A DNA stretch of 64,000 bases from Ochotona curzoniae (lineage: Eukaryota; Chordata; Mammalia; Lagomorpha; Ochotonidae), in NCBI RefSeq assembly GCF_017591425.1, contig NW_024466512.1, positions 26,279,501 through 26,343,500 on the forward strand. The letters are read 5' to 3'. The notes beneath the pieces were generated by a model that worked only from the letters and a program-made list of their open reading frames with translations, had not been told where the DNA came from and did no database searches. This document shows, one piece after another, positions 49,305 through 60,425 of this stretch (its first letter is position 1; each line of letters opens with the position of its first letter). The translations under genes were made by a program, and so were the position numbers.

Positions 49305-49447
49305 TGCCACCCCTGTGGGGAACCTGCATGGAGATCCTAGCTCCCGGCTTCAGCCTGGCCCTGTCCTATCTGTTGGTGATCTCTGGGGAGTCAACTGGCA
49401 GATGGTAGATCCTCCCTCTCTCTCCTTCTGCCTTTCAAATGAATAGC
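49305..49447 (+). repeat. CSINE 3' half
   Basis: Contains 'tagctcccggcttcagcctg' and 'agtcaactggcagatggtag', with a tail 'gcctttcaaatgaatag'. It may be the displaced 3' half of the sense part at 49039-49130. Confidence 0.65.
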
Positions 49448-50087
49448 TTAAAAACAACAACAGACTTAGCACTTGATAGAAGTGTGAGAAAACAGGGCTG
49501 TGCCAGAGCAGAGCAGTTGATTTGGAGCAGAAGGGCAATTTTAGGGAATCTTAGGGGGAAAAGGCCAGATGATACAGGGAGAGAGGAACCCAGGACCAGG
49601 AAGAGCAAGAGCTGTGAAGAACAGCTACATGGGCACATGATGGACGCGAAGTTCAGGCCTTCATCCAGGAGTCACGCACGGAAGGGTCACCCCAGAGCAG
49701 GGTCAGGCCAGAGAGGGAAGGCTAACAATAGGGTCTGTTTACCTGGAAACAATGAAATGGCCTCCGTACCAGGACAGCAACCTTCCCATGACCCATGGAG
49801 AAAGCCTGCTCCCTGTTTTCCCATCAGAGAAAAGTCACCAGCTGCTGCTTCGTTTCACAAAGAAGCATCCTCTACTTGCACCTGTAGCTCTTTTCTTTTC
49901 CTTTTGGACACATTGCAGACAGGATGATTGGAATGCAGAGCCCTCCTTAGCATTCCCCAAACTGCCTCTTCAGGACCCTCAGTGACCTTGGTGGCGCTAA
50001 CTCCCATGGTTGGATTCTCAAATCTCTTGCCTTTTCCACAGCATTTAGCACACTTGATCGGTAGTCCTGCCTTATAACACTTTCTGC

Positions 50088-50408
50088 GTGGGCGTGGCTC
50101 AGCGCCTAGTGGATGAAGTCCTCGCCTTGCACATTTCAGGATCTCATAGAGGCTCTGGTTTGTGTCCCTGTAGCGCCACTTTCCATCCAACTCCCTGTTT
50201 GTGGTCTAGGAAAGCAGTCAAGGACGGCCTAAATCCCTGGAGCCCTGCACCAGTGTGGAAGACCCAGAAGAAGCTCCTGGCTTCAGATCAGCTCAGCTCT
50301 GACCATTGCAGTCACTTGGGAAGTGAACCAACGGTTGGAGGATCTTTCTCTCTGTCTCTCCTCCTTTTTGTATATCTGACTTTCCAATAAAAATAAGTAA
50401 ATCTTTAG
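50088..50408 (+). repeat. CSINE, first of head-to-tail pair
   Basis: Full length from 'gcgtgggcgtggctcagcgc' to the tail 'aaaaataagtaaatcttta'. Confidence 0.9.
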
Positions 50409-50735
50409 GGCCTGGCAAGGTAGCCTAGTGGCTAAAGTCCTTGCCTTGCACATGCCGAGATCCCATATGACGCTGGTTCTAATCCCAGTGGCCCCACTTC
50501 CCATCCAGCTCCCTGCTTGCAGCCTGGGAAAGCAGTCAAGGACAGCCCAAAGTCTTGGGGCCCTGCAGCCATGTGAGAAATGCAGAAGAGGCTCCTGGCT
50601 CCTGGCTTTGGTTTGGCGCAGTTCTGGCTATTGTAGCCACTTGGGGAGTGAATCAGTGGACAAATGATCTTCCTCTCTGTCTCTCTTCCTCTCTGTATAT
50701 CTGACTTTCCAATGAAAATAAATATATCTTTAACA
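50409..50735 (+). repeat. CSINE, second of head-to-tail pair
   Basis: Full length from 'gggcctggcaaggtagccta' to 'aaaataaatatatctttaa'. The following 'caataaataaatctta' resembles the tail of the upstream copy, so this element probably inserted into that A-rich tail and duplicated it. Confidence 0.92.
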
Positions 50736-50924
50736 ATAAATAAATCTTACACAAACACTTCCTACGCTTGGTTTCCAGGATGCCATCTATCTTGGTTCTC
50801 TTCCTATACCTCAGTGGCTTCTCCTCATTTTTAAAGCAGTCATTACAGGACCGCACCTCTCCCATTCCCATGTGTTTGAATATCCCCTGATATGTCCCTC
50901 TCTGGCCTGGAATCCAGACCATGC

Positions 50925-51600
50925 TCAACTGCTTGCCCTCGTCTCCACTGAGATTTCTAATGGCTGTGTGGAACTTAAATGTCTCCAGAACTAAATTCCT
51001 CGGCATACATACATCTCCAGAGCTTCTTCCCCTTAGGTTTCCTCTTTTCAGTCTAGGGTGTTTCCATGTAGTAGCTGCCGTGCAATTAAAGGCTCTTGAG
51101 CGACCCCTGACACCATTAGCCAATGCTGTAAGACACAGAGCCCAGCACGGTGCCTGGGCTTCTCTGCTCCCTCTCTGGTCCAAGCCAACCATTATCATCT
51201 ACCTGGGTTATTACAACAACCCACGGACTGCTTCCCTGCTGCTGCCTCTCGTTGGTTTCAACACAGCAATCCGTGTTGAAAACATAAAGTAGACAGTGTT
51301 CATCTGTGCATAGCCCCCCTGGCCTTCCCTTTTTCTCCTAGTGGGTTCTTAGATGCTGCACGAGCCGCTGCCCAGTCAGGCTTATTGTTCTCTGATGGTA
51401 CCGCCTCCTCTTCCCCTCACTCAGCTCCAGCCTCACTGCTCTGTTTGTCCATGAACATGGTTGGCTTCTGTCTTTGAACTTGCTGTTTTCCCTACCTGGC
51501 ATGCTCTTCCCCAGACGTCTACCTAACTGCTCATGGGCCCATCCAGAGGCGATCAGGTGTGTTCAGGGTGGTGTGGCTGTAGACTCATGGGCCTATGCAA
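50925..51600 (+). repeat. L2 relic
   Basis: The order 'tggctgtgtggaacttaaat', 'gtccaagccaaccattatca', 'tgggttattacaacaaccca' and 'ttccctacctggcatgctct' is that of the L2 3' end in sense. An antisense open frame over this region is a by-product. Confidence 0.75.
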
Positions 51601-51719
51601 ACCTTTACTCACATCACTCTTGGGAAGATGCCTTCCCTTATCACTCTGATTGATGTTTACCATCTTTACTTTGAACCAAAGAACATAACACCATCTATTG
51701 TACCATATTTTTCTTTTTA

Positions 51720-52010
51720 AAACATTTTTTGGTAATATATTTTTTTAAATTGCGGGTAAGTTGTAGGAGTAAGCACAGTGTTATGTGTCCTTTATCCAGA
51801 TTTACCCATTTGTCCTTGACATTTTATCCCACTTGCTTCATTTGCTTCCTACCTCCCACTCCCTTGCCACCATACTCTGTACAAGTAACCTTTTTTCTGA
51901 ACCACGTGAGAACAAGTCGCAGACATATGGCTCTGTAGCCCTGAATACTCCAATGTTGTATTTCCTCAGGATTGAGATATCCACCTATATAACAGACTTT
52001 TGGTAAGTAA
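51720..52010 (-). repeat. Ancient L1 (L1M-type) 3'UTR relic
   Basis: Contains 'acgtgagaacaagtcgcaga' and 'tgaatactccaatgttgtat', then 'ttcctcaggattgagatatc', which resembles reversed 3'UTR text of old L1M elements. Confidence 0.5.
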
Positions 52011-53131
52011 GTTTAACATTGATACATGTCTTTATTGGTTATACCCAACTTTGTCCACCTAATAATGTATTTTATAGCATTTTTTTCCTTCTGGTATGTA
52101 AACTGAATGTCAGAAACTAATTTTTGTTGTTTGCCATTTTACTTTCCTTTCATCTAAAACATTTTCACAGCCTTTCTTGGTCTCAAAACATTACCTTTTG
52201 GAAGCATATGACCTCTCCTGTCCATACAGCCTTTTCTTTATTTTTCTTTTTTTCCTTCCTTAAATAGGCAGTTATCTGATGTTTCCTTGTGCTTGAATTT
52301 AGATTATGTGTCCCTGATAGCAATGTACCATGTGAATTGTATCCTTCTCTGAGTATCCCACTTAAGTCACACAGGTTCCTTTGCCACTCACTGCTGATGT
52401 TCATTTTGATCTAGTATGGTGCCCTTGAATTTTTCCATGTATCATGCTGTGGTCTGTGCTGGGGTTTTGGTGTGTCCCCTCAAGCCAATGTGATGAGAGT
52501 GAAAGGTGGGGCTATAAGGGGTGTTGAGGCCAGCAGGCTCCTCCGGAGGGCCTGGGAGGAAGGCCTTTGTAAGAAGGAGACTTCCCATATGGTTCTCTTC
52601 TCCTGCTGCCAGGAGAGAACACTGTTCCTCCAACCTGGGGGACACAGCCATCCTGAGGCAGAGAGCTGCCCTCCCCAGACCCACAGTCAGCCTTGGCCTT
52701 GGTTTTCCCTGCCACTAGAGCTGTGAAGAAACACATTTCTGCTCCTTACAGATTTCCCAGTCCCAGATGTGCTGAAATAGCACAAGCAGAACAAGGCAGA
52801 AAGCGCGTCTGTGTCATCGCCATATTCCTGTGTTGACTCCTAACTTGCAAGGTGAGCCTGGGGGTAGGGTTGGGAGATGAAGTCAGTAGAGTTCTGCCCT
52901 TAGGATGGGATTATGCCTACCATGGGGATAGGAGGAGAGAGGGATCAGCGGTGGTACCTGGAGTCATTGTTGCTCCAAGCTGACCTCTGGTGCTGCTCCT
53001 CAGCCAGCAGCAGCCTCACTTGGGAGAAGAATGTAGGAGATAACAGTTAGATGGACCAGCCGAGAGGAAGCCACCCTCTAGGGGCCCTGGCGTCATGGAA
53101 ACTGGCCTGTCACTCTATCTGTCCTCCAATG

Positions 53132-53141
53132 CTATAAATAG
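53132..53141. promoter_or_regulatory. Perfect MEF2 motif CTATAAATAG
   Basis: Fits the MEF2 consensus YTAWWWWTAR at every position and lies in a CSINE-free stretch between two muscle-expressed genes. The same string could be read as a TATA-like box, but no gene starts nearby. Confidence 0.4.
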
Positions 53142-54780
53142 TTGGTCTTAGTATCAGCTTTGGCCAGGCCGTGGCAGCAGCACAGGCTAGCCCTTAGAGG
53201 AAATGGATTTGCTGGGGGAGGATGAAGTCCCAGGGAGAGAGGGAGGATGGGTAGAGTGAGATGGGGCTAAAGGAAGGCTGAGGCCTGCCCCCCTGCATAC
53301 GACATCAGAGGGTTGGAATGCGGGCCCCTCCCTGCACTTCCAACTTGTCCATCATCCAGTGACGCCATGCTTCCAGACCATCCTCTGACCGTCCGGTCTT
53401 GTTCATTTTGTCTCTGTTGCCCTGTGTGGCTGTTCTGCCTCTGCATTTGGTCACTTCAAAAGTTTCTCTCAAATTACACCTCCCCCAAGGAGGAAGTTCA
53501 AAAGGCCAGCCCTACAAGGAGCTACACTAGGTGAGCTACTGACACTTGGGTAGTGAAAAATCCCTGTGAAACTCCGGACCTCTGTGGATTGCAGACCTGC
53601 ATGGTCCTCTGCTCTTTTGTTACAGAATGATTCTAGGGCACTCTCTTCATTCTGCTGGTCCACGGACAGTTCAGGGTGCAGGATGTTTATTAAAGCTTGG
53701 AAGGGAGTTGGGGAGGAGGGTTGGATTGGGCAGAAGAGGAAGAGCCACCACGTAGTTGCGGCTGCCTTGACCTAGACCACAAGCAGCCCTGGAGCCAAAA
53801 CATCCCGTCGGAGTTGTTCTTTGTTGGACCCAGATAGCCATCCTTGCCATCAGCCCACACAGGCAGCTGGGGAAGGTGTGCGGGTGGGGGCAGAGGCAGT
53901 CCCTGCAGGGGCTATGCACCAACAGCTGCTGCCTTCTAGCAACTGGGGCAAGTTCCTCCCAAAGGTGGATCTGGGCAGGACCTCAGGGGCTTGCCCTTCT
54001 TTGTGGAAGGGACATAATGACATTTCCCTGGACTCTTGACTCCATGAAATGTAACCACAGATGAAATGCACCTGCCACATTGTCTGACACACACCCTATT
54101 TAGTTATTGGGCTGGTAATCCTGCCCCCTCCCCCCAAGCCACTTTTCTCCTCTTGTGAGCTAAAGTCTGAAACTCAGAATTTAAATGAGGCCATGTTGAA
54201 ACCTGAGGAAACACAGAAGCAGAAACGCATGACACATTGATGGGCCCTTTAAATTCAGATTTCCTTAGCTAATAATACATTTTTTTCAAATTAATGTATT
54301 GTGAACATTATTACATTATGTTGTGTTTTTTTTGTCTTAAATACATTTCATGTGAGTCATCACCATATGTATAATCTGTCTTGGAATTTCTTCCTCCCCA
54401 TTCAGTATTCAAGGATGCTTGAGCAATGAGAGAGGAGTCAGGCAGCTTTCAGTCTTTGAGAATACCAATGCTACCTGTCCAGGTGGGATGGGCGCCAGAA
54501 GACAGGTGGGAGACATTATTTCGGTGTCGGGTGCTCGCCAGCCACTAGGCTCAGGGCCAGCCTTTGATCTACCACAGCAGCCAGGCTGCTCCCGTCCTGA
54601 GCAGCTCCCAGAAACACCCAGCCAGGTCTGGAGCCCAGGTGTCCTCCATGGCCAGACGCCCAAGGAGCATGCTCTGTGCGACTGGAAGCCAAGAGGCGTC
54701 CAATCCCTAGCGGCCACTTCAGTGTTTCTCAAGGGCTGAAGCAGGAAGCAGGAGAGACAGAACTGGGAATCCAGTTCCAC

Positions 54781-54900
54781 CGCCAGTCGTCTGAGCATCG
54801 AGGGGCGCTCTCCCGCGCGCCGGCCGCGCAGCTTCTGGTCCTGAAACAGCTCCGGGGTCGGGGTCGCGGGGAGCTGAGTTGACACCGGCGCCACGGAGTG
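54781..54900. promoter_or_regulatory. Isolated CpG cluster (possible orphan CpG island)
   Basis: By my count, about 17 CpG dinucleotides occur in 120 bp, including a 'cccgcgcgccggccgcgc' core. The flanks are CpG-poor. It lies 3.3 kb upstream of the PDLIM1 promoter and may be a distal promoter or enhancer. Confidence 0.45.
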
Positions 54901-55599
54901 TGTGTGGTGGGTGGGGTAGGGTGAGGTGAGGAGGGTGCAAGGACGTCTTTGTTTTGGGAGACTCAGAGCTTGGGTTTCTGTTCTCCTTAGAGAAAAGGGA
55001 GGCAAGCTGCTGGGATGTTATTTGATCATGGTCGCCAGGGCAGGCAGTTGCACTTGAAAATCAGGCATGCTCACACCTGGCAGATGCGACTCCAGGGCTC
55101 CGGACATGTCCATGGTTGGCCAGCCCATCAGAACCACATCTCATGAAGAGCCCAGGGTGGGCACAGAGCCCCGACCCACATATGCTTGTATCTGCCCCGG
55201 CAAGAAGCAAGCACTCAGACCCACAAACGGGGTCACACACAGTGTGGCCTGGCCAAGGCACCTGGGCAAGTCCAGGGCTTGTCCTGGAGAGTGAAGGAGG
55301 CCACTTGTGAAGCCTAGCATGCCCCTAGGCCCACTATCTAACAAGTAGGGCTGTCCCAGAAAGCCACCCCTCCCCACTGTGGCCCTGGCAGTCCTGGCTG
55401 CAGCATGCCCAGCCCAGCAAAGACCAGTGTGTGCAAACTCAGGCATCAGCTGTGCTGTGAAACTCCACCAGGAGCTGCAGACACCCAGTGTCCTGAGACC
55501 TTCCCCAATGGCCTTGGCCTTTTTCTTGCAGAACTTTGCTTCCATTTCTTTGGAATTCTCCACCCATCCCTACCCCTAATCACCCAGATGTCTGATGGA

Positions 55600-55720
55600 G
55601 GTTGTTTAGGTCAACAAACTTTTATGGAATGTATTACAATAATAATGACTAGGCGAACTGGAGCTCAGAGAGGTTGCTTCCGGTAGTTCAGCTAGGACTG
55701 GGCAGGAGTGGAGGGTCTGA
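55600..55720 (-). repeat. MIR SINE fragment
   Basis: Contains 'ggagctcagagaggttgctt' followed by 'agttcagctaggactgggca', a reversed MIR core. Confidence 0.5.
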
Positions 55721-56889
55721 GGGAACTGCCAGGTGTGGATAAGTAAGTGATGCTGGGTCACTGGGTTCCCCTGGGCAGCACCCTCAGAGGCTCTTTTGTC
55801 CTGGTGTCTGCCGTGGCCCCAGCTTAGAGCTGGAGGAGGAGCAGGAAGGCAAATAATGAGGTCCTTATCCTTTGAAAGATTAGTGCTTATTCTCCCTCCA
55901 AGGAGCAGAGGCCATTATTTTTATTCTGAAAATCTTATATCATGATTAGAGAACACCATTTTAAAAATTGTCCCCAACTCTGCGTCCTAATACAAGGACT
56001 TAGTACTTTCACTTTTTTAAAAAATTGAAGGATGCAGCTCTAATTTTAAAATACAATAATACTTTAGTTCTGTTATTTTTATGTATTTTGAAAACATGCC
56101 CCGCCTCTTTACGGTCTTCATGATTTTTGCTCCCCTGCAGCGTACGTTCCCTGCTCTGGCCAGACCGTATTTAGCCACTTTCCAGTTATTGGCTGTACTC
56201 AGTGTTTTGTTTGTATAAATAATTCTGCTGTAAATGTCTGTATACCAGTAGCTTTCCTTCCCTCCTTCTACATTAGGTTCATTGGGTCAGCACCAAAAAG
56301 GGGACGGCTGGGTTAAAGGTTGACTATTTTATAGCTTTTGCTGTGAGGAGCCAGATGGCATCATGATGTAGCAACAAAGCCACAGAGGTCACTGTCTGGA
56401 TGTCTGGGCCCTCACTCCTGAAGGCTCTCTCACCAGTCAGACGAGCAGGACACCCAGGGCCGATCAAGGGCAGTCCCAGCCCCATCCTGCCCTCGCACCT
56501 AAGCTGCGGCTTTTCAACTTTGTTCTAGTTGGACACACAGTTCTCAGGACTGCTACACATCTTGGGAGCACAGTTAGGATGACCCGGACTCCCCCAAATG
56601 CACCAGGACCTTGAACTGAGACATGTTTTCTAATGAACAGAACCTTCACCACAGAGGTGTTTTTCTGGTGTTGCTACAACAGGCAGGTGGTTACTGGCTG
56701 TAATGTCTTTCCTTTTTCTTAGATTGAAGAACAACTATCAGGGTGTAAGTTGCATACAGGACACAAGTTCACCGTGATTTCCAAAAACAAGCAAACTGTT
56801 CTCCAACGTGGCATTCATGCTGTGCGGCATGCGGACAAGCATGCTCTGGGCACAGGCTCCTCCACAGGTGGCTCAGGATACAGTGTCTT

Positions 56890-57420
56890 TCACTAGCTCT
56901 GAGCAGGGACCAAGCACTGTGCTCCGGCCTGGATGCCAGGGCAGGAGGATGCCAAGGAAACAGTAATGACTGGGTCCTGGAGTCAGGATGCCATCCTAAA
57001 GGTGGCAGTTGAGTTCTGTGTGCTTGGCACACTCGTGGGAGGAATGCCAAGGGTGGAGGCGGAATACGCTAATAAGTAAAATAGCATGTCCCATGGTATC
57101 AAATACACAGGAGAAAAACAGGCAGGGGAAAGTAACAGGCCATTCTACAAAGTGTCTTAAAGGGCATTCAGCTAAGGCTTCACTGAGAAGTGACGGGCGA
57201 ACAAAGACGTCTGGGGGAACGGCATTCCAGACAGACCGCCTGAGGCAGGGGCAAGGAGGCCCAAGTGGCAGGGAGGGTTGGAGGGGAGTCGAGATGAGGT
57301 CAAAGCGGGAGCGGGGTCCTAAGCTTGGCCCTCTAGACGCTTTAAGGACTTGGGTTTTTAAGAAATGCAGAGAGTCGTGGAGAGTGCGTGCCAGGGGCCA
57401 GAGGCAGGGAGGCAGTTAGG
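56890..57420 (-). repeat. L2 relic (probable)
   Basis: Contains 'gaacggcattccagacagac', 'gcctgaggcaggggcaagga' and 'taaggacttgggtttttaag', reminiscent of reversed L2 3' sequence. Confidence 0.5.
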
Positions 57421-58174
57421 AAACTCCAGGTAAGGTGAGAACGCAGGTGTTCGGATTCTTGCGTCGCGCACTTAACCCTCAGCCTGCTCCCCTACTTGAG
57501 GTTTGGACTGAGGGGACGTCGGAAGCAACAGCCAACTTCAGCCTGAAGCACAAGTTTCTAGGAAGGTCTTAAAGTGCAATTACAGTCCCGCGAGGTGGTG
57601 TTTTTAACACCAGGACGGGACTCTCTTTGGCACAGGGGAGTCCAGGCAGCTGTCCAGGTGCAGCGTTGTCAGCTGCGTGGCTTCGGGCGCTCTCAATTAC
57701 TTCACCTGTAAAATGGGACTAAATGCGCCGGCCGCCTCACTGCAGCTCGTGAGAGCTCACTCCGGAGCACCTGAGAGCCATCATAGCCAATTACAAAAAG
57801 CAATCGTGAACGCAGAGCTGACCTCAGAAAGTTGGTTTCGCACTGCACAGCACCTCGGCGGACCAAGCATGAGCTCGCTTCGTCTGACTCTTTGGGGCCA
57901 GGATTCAATCTCACCTGGCGCCGGCCGCGGGGCTGGAGAGAGGAGCTGGGTGTCCCCAGCGGACCTGCGCTCTGGCAGGGGCGGGGGCGCTCCAGGCCGT
58001 GACCCTCTGTCCGCTCTCAAGGCCGAGAGAGCCAGCAGGCCCGGCGGGGGGACGGGCGGGGCGCGCCGCAGCGCCTGGGCGGAGCCGATCCGCTCCCGCC
58101 CCGCTCCTGCCTGCCCCAGGCTCCCGGGGCCGGCGCCGCGCGCTCCTTTATCCGACAGCTGCCAGGGGAGTCCA

Positions 58175-58230
58175 GCGCTCAGTGTCCTGCTCGTCGGTTC
58201 CCCACGGTCGCCGCCTGCCGCTGCCACGCC
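58175..58230 (+). other. PDLIM1: PDLIM1 5'UTR (start position estimated)
   Basis: A GC-rich leader between the inferred start site and the ATG. There is no upstream ATG in the segment. The ATG context cacgccATGA has a G at -3, an acceptable Kozak match. Confidence 0.55.
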
Positions 58231-58326
58231 ATGAGTACCCAGCAGATAGTCCTCCAGGGCCCGGGACCCTGGGGCTTCCGCCTCGTGGGCGGCAAGGACT
58301 TCGAACAGCCCCTCGCCATTTCCCGG
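58231..58326 (+). CDS. PDLIM1: PDLIM1 coding exon 1 (start of PDZ domain)
   Basis: The first 32 codons of PDLIM1 (CLP36/Elfin), reading [20 protein letters not shown] and then [16 protein letters not shown] is the carboxylate-binding loop of the PDZ domain, which in this family binds alpha-actinin (and palladin). The LIM domain lies in exons beyond the window. Human starts MTTQQIDLQ and mouse MTTQQIVLQ as I recall, so Val7 agrees with mouse and Ser2 is a local difference. The donor is tcccgg|gtaaga at 58327, in phase 0. The remaining exons are not in this window. PDLIM1 acts at stress fibres and Z-discs, close to the site of SORBS1 action. Confidence 0.96.
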
Positions 58327-59529
58327 GTAAGAAATGTCCGGGACGCGCGTGGGAGCAGGGCGCTACTGGGTAGGGTGGAAGTGCACCCCAAACGGGGCCT
58401 GGGGTACTGGGAGTCCCCCACGGGCGCGGGCTCGGACTCGGTAATGGAGCCAGCTGGAACCGCGGCAAAACTCGCCCAGGTGCGCCGTGCACTGAGCGTT
58501 CCCTTCCACCGGTTCGCAGACGCCGGGCTCGGCAGCCGTGTCCGCCAGCAAGAACCGAGTAGTTTTCTTCCTAAGCGGCAGAAGCGGGGTGCGGTGTGGG
58601 GGCGCGGGTTGTCAGCGGGCGACGGGACGGGGCTGGGAGGATTCCCGCGGAACGTGCGCTAGGAGGTATCCCCTCTCTCCCCTGTGCTTCATGGGGCAGA
58701 GGGAGGGGAACATGTTGGAAGCTCTGCAGAATTCCAGAAAGAGAGTGGAATTGGGGAAGGGATGAATGAGATTAATCCCGAAACAAAAACCGAGGTGAAT
58801 TCGGGGAAAAGGCGGCATTTTGGAAATAACCGAACTCAGAGTAACCCTGTTGGTCTCTGTTCTCCTGGGCGCGATGGTCAGGCACTGGCACTGCTGGATC
58901 TCTGCACAACAGCGGTTGCGGCAGTGATGTCCCTTGAAAACTTCTTGGAGAGCCCTCCTTTCTGGAGAGTCTCCTCACCCCCCAAATAATGCAGAGACCC
59001 AACACTGAGACTCAGACTTGTGTGTTCTGGGCCCAACCCATGATTGCTGCCCCACCGAGAGGGGCCACATTCCGTGTCTGTACCTAGTGGGGTAAAGAAG
59101 AGAGGCGCCAGAAGCACCCCACACGTTGACTATAGGCAGCCGGTTCCATTCTTGGGCCCATCTGCCTGCTGAAGTTGACCTCAACTTGGTCTCTCCCTTC
59201 CCCCTTCCTAACAACCATCTTTTTTTTTTTTTCTTGTAGGGGCTAAGGCAGGGTGAGTGTAGAGAGAAAGGGAAGATCCTGTGAGTCCTTTAACTTCCAG
59301 CAGCTGGAAGAGTTGGGTGGGAGGCGTGAGAGAGGAATTGGGAGCCTCGTGTGGGCTGCTCTGCTGATCACAGCCCTCCTACACTTCCTTTCAGGTGGGC
59401 CTGGCTGGGAGGGAAGTGATCTTTCCCTTCCCAAAGCAGCAGGCAGTGTGTCTGCAAGGCCCCCGTCTTCCACCTGCCCACCTCCGCCCGCCCAGCATGT
59501 CTGATTATTCTCAAAGGTGCATGCTGTCT

Positions 59530-59665
59530 TCCCAGCCACCAGTCAGATTCCTTAAGCCCAGGAACAGTGCCTTCCTCAAATCTGAATCCACCTCCGATGC
59601 TGGCTCAGTGCTGCTCCTGGCCATGCTGGATAAATCCCTGCTGGCTTATTAATAAATGCTTGTCC
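59530..59665 (+). repeat. L2/MIR3-like 3' end
   Basis: Contains 'cttaagcccaggaacagtgc' and a terminal 'ttaataaatgcttgtcc', as in CR1/L2-derived 3' tails. It is short and diverged. Confidence 0.4.
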
Positions 59666-60344
59666 AGGGAGGGCATTACCTCCGCACATTTAGACTTGCT
59701 TACCTCATAGAGCCCATTTGTCGCTGCTCTCTGTGTCTATAATTAACCTGTCAGCCCTCTCCACTTCTAAGATTTATATGAGACCTGGGACCTTGTTTTT
59801 TCAGTAGCGGAGAATGTATTGGCAGGGTATTAAAGGGGCAGTTACTGCCATCATCTTAGCTGCTTTTAGAAGTGTTAATTTCAGTAAGTGGCCCTGTGCC
59901 AGAATGATAGAATGCGGTGCAGTATACCCCACACAGTGAATTTATTGGTTTGTACCTCCTATAATGGTTTATTGATTTATGATATGTGCACCTGTTGGTT
60001 AATATGCAAGACAAGAAGACACAGCACTTTTCTCAAGGTGTTCATGGCCTTGTGAGTGCACCTAATCTTTATAATGCCCTTGGCAGGTGTTTTGGTTGGA
60101 AAGCGAAAGTGACTCTGACTCAGTAGAGGTGAGATTGTCTTGCTGAGTGTAATCTATTTGCCTCTTTACTTCAGTCTAAGTGGGAAAAAGTGTGAGACTG
60201 TTCACCCCTTGAGAATGGGAAGATCGTTGTCCTATAGGGACCCAGGGCGTGGCCGTCCGGGATCTGGTGCTCGTTTGGTATTTGCTTTTTACTTGAGCTG
60301 TACACAGGGTGAGCTTTCTCCTGTCCAGAGCTGCCTTGTGTCTG

Positions 60345-60425
60345 AAGGTCTATGAAATGGGGAGAATACCAATGCGTGGCTCTCAGTCAGGAATGCGAGA
60401 GTACTCTGTAAACAGTGAATGATGG
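60345..60425 (+). repeat. MIR SINE fragment
   Basis: Contains 'ctatgaaatggggagaatac' and 'actctgtaaacagtgaatga', a short sense MIR remnant. Confidence 0.35.

Larger units (their letters stand above)
45165..58150. other. SORBS1-PDLIM1 intergenic region
   Basis: About 13 kb with no protein-coding gene I can support. It contains L2 relics, CSINEs (48.1-50.8 kb), an old L1 relic (51.7-52.0 kb), a MEF2 motif (53132), an isolated CpG cluster (54781-54900), and A/T-rich sequence around 55.9-56.3 kb. Both genes are on the + strand, so the region combines SORBS1 downstream sequence with PDLIM1 upstream control sequence. Confidence 0.75.
57880..58660 (+). promoter_or_regulatory. PDLIM1: PDLIM1 CpG-island promoter
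   Basis: A CpG-dense block spanning the first exon. Three GC boxes of the Sp1 type are visible: ggggcgggggcg (57978-57989), gggcggggcg (58054-58063) and cccgcccc (58095-58102). A weak TATA-like ctttatcc lies at 58146-58153, which would place the start near 58175. A CCAAT sits far upstream at 57787. This combination is usual for a broadly expressed gene. Confidence 0.8.

Noticed and set aside
50653..51198. 181-codon minus-strand frame
   Set aside because: Its sequence is antisense L2 plus a CSINE tail, so it is a by-product of repeats.
54409..55005. 198-codon minus-strand frame in the intergenic region
   Set aside because: It overlaps the CpG-rich cluster, where GC richness lowers stop frequency. 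No family resemblance, splice sites or conserved motifs were seen. The CpG cluster itself is reported.
57677..58234. Plus-strand 185-codon frame ending at the PDLIM1 start
   Set aside because: It spans the GC-rich promoter and 5'UTR. It is out of frame with PDLIM1 and is best explained by composition.
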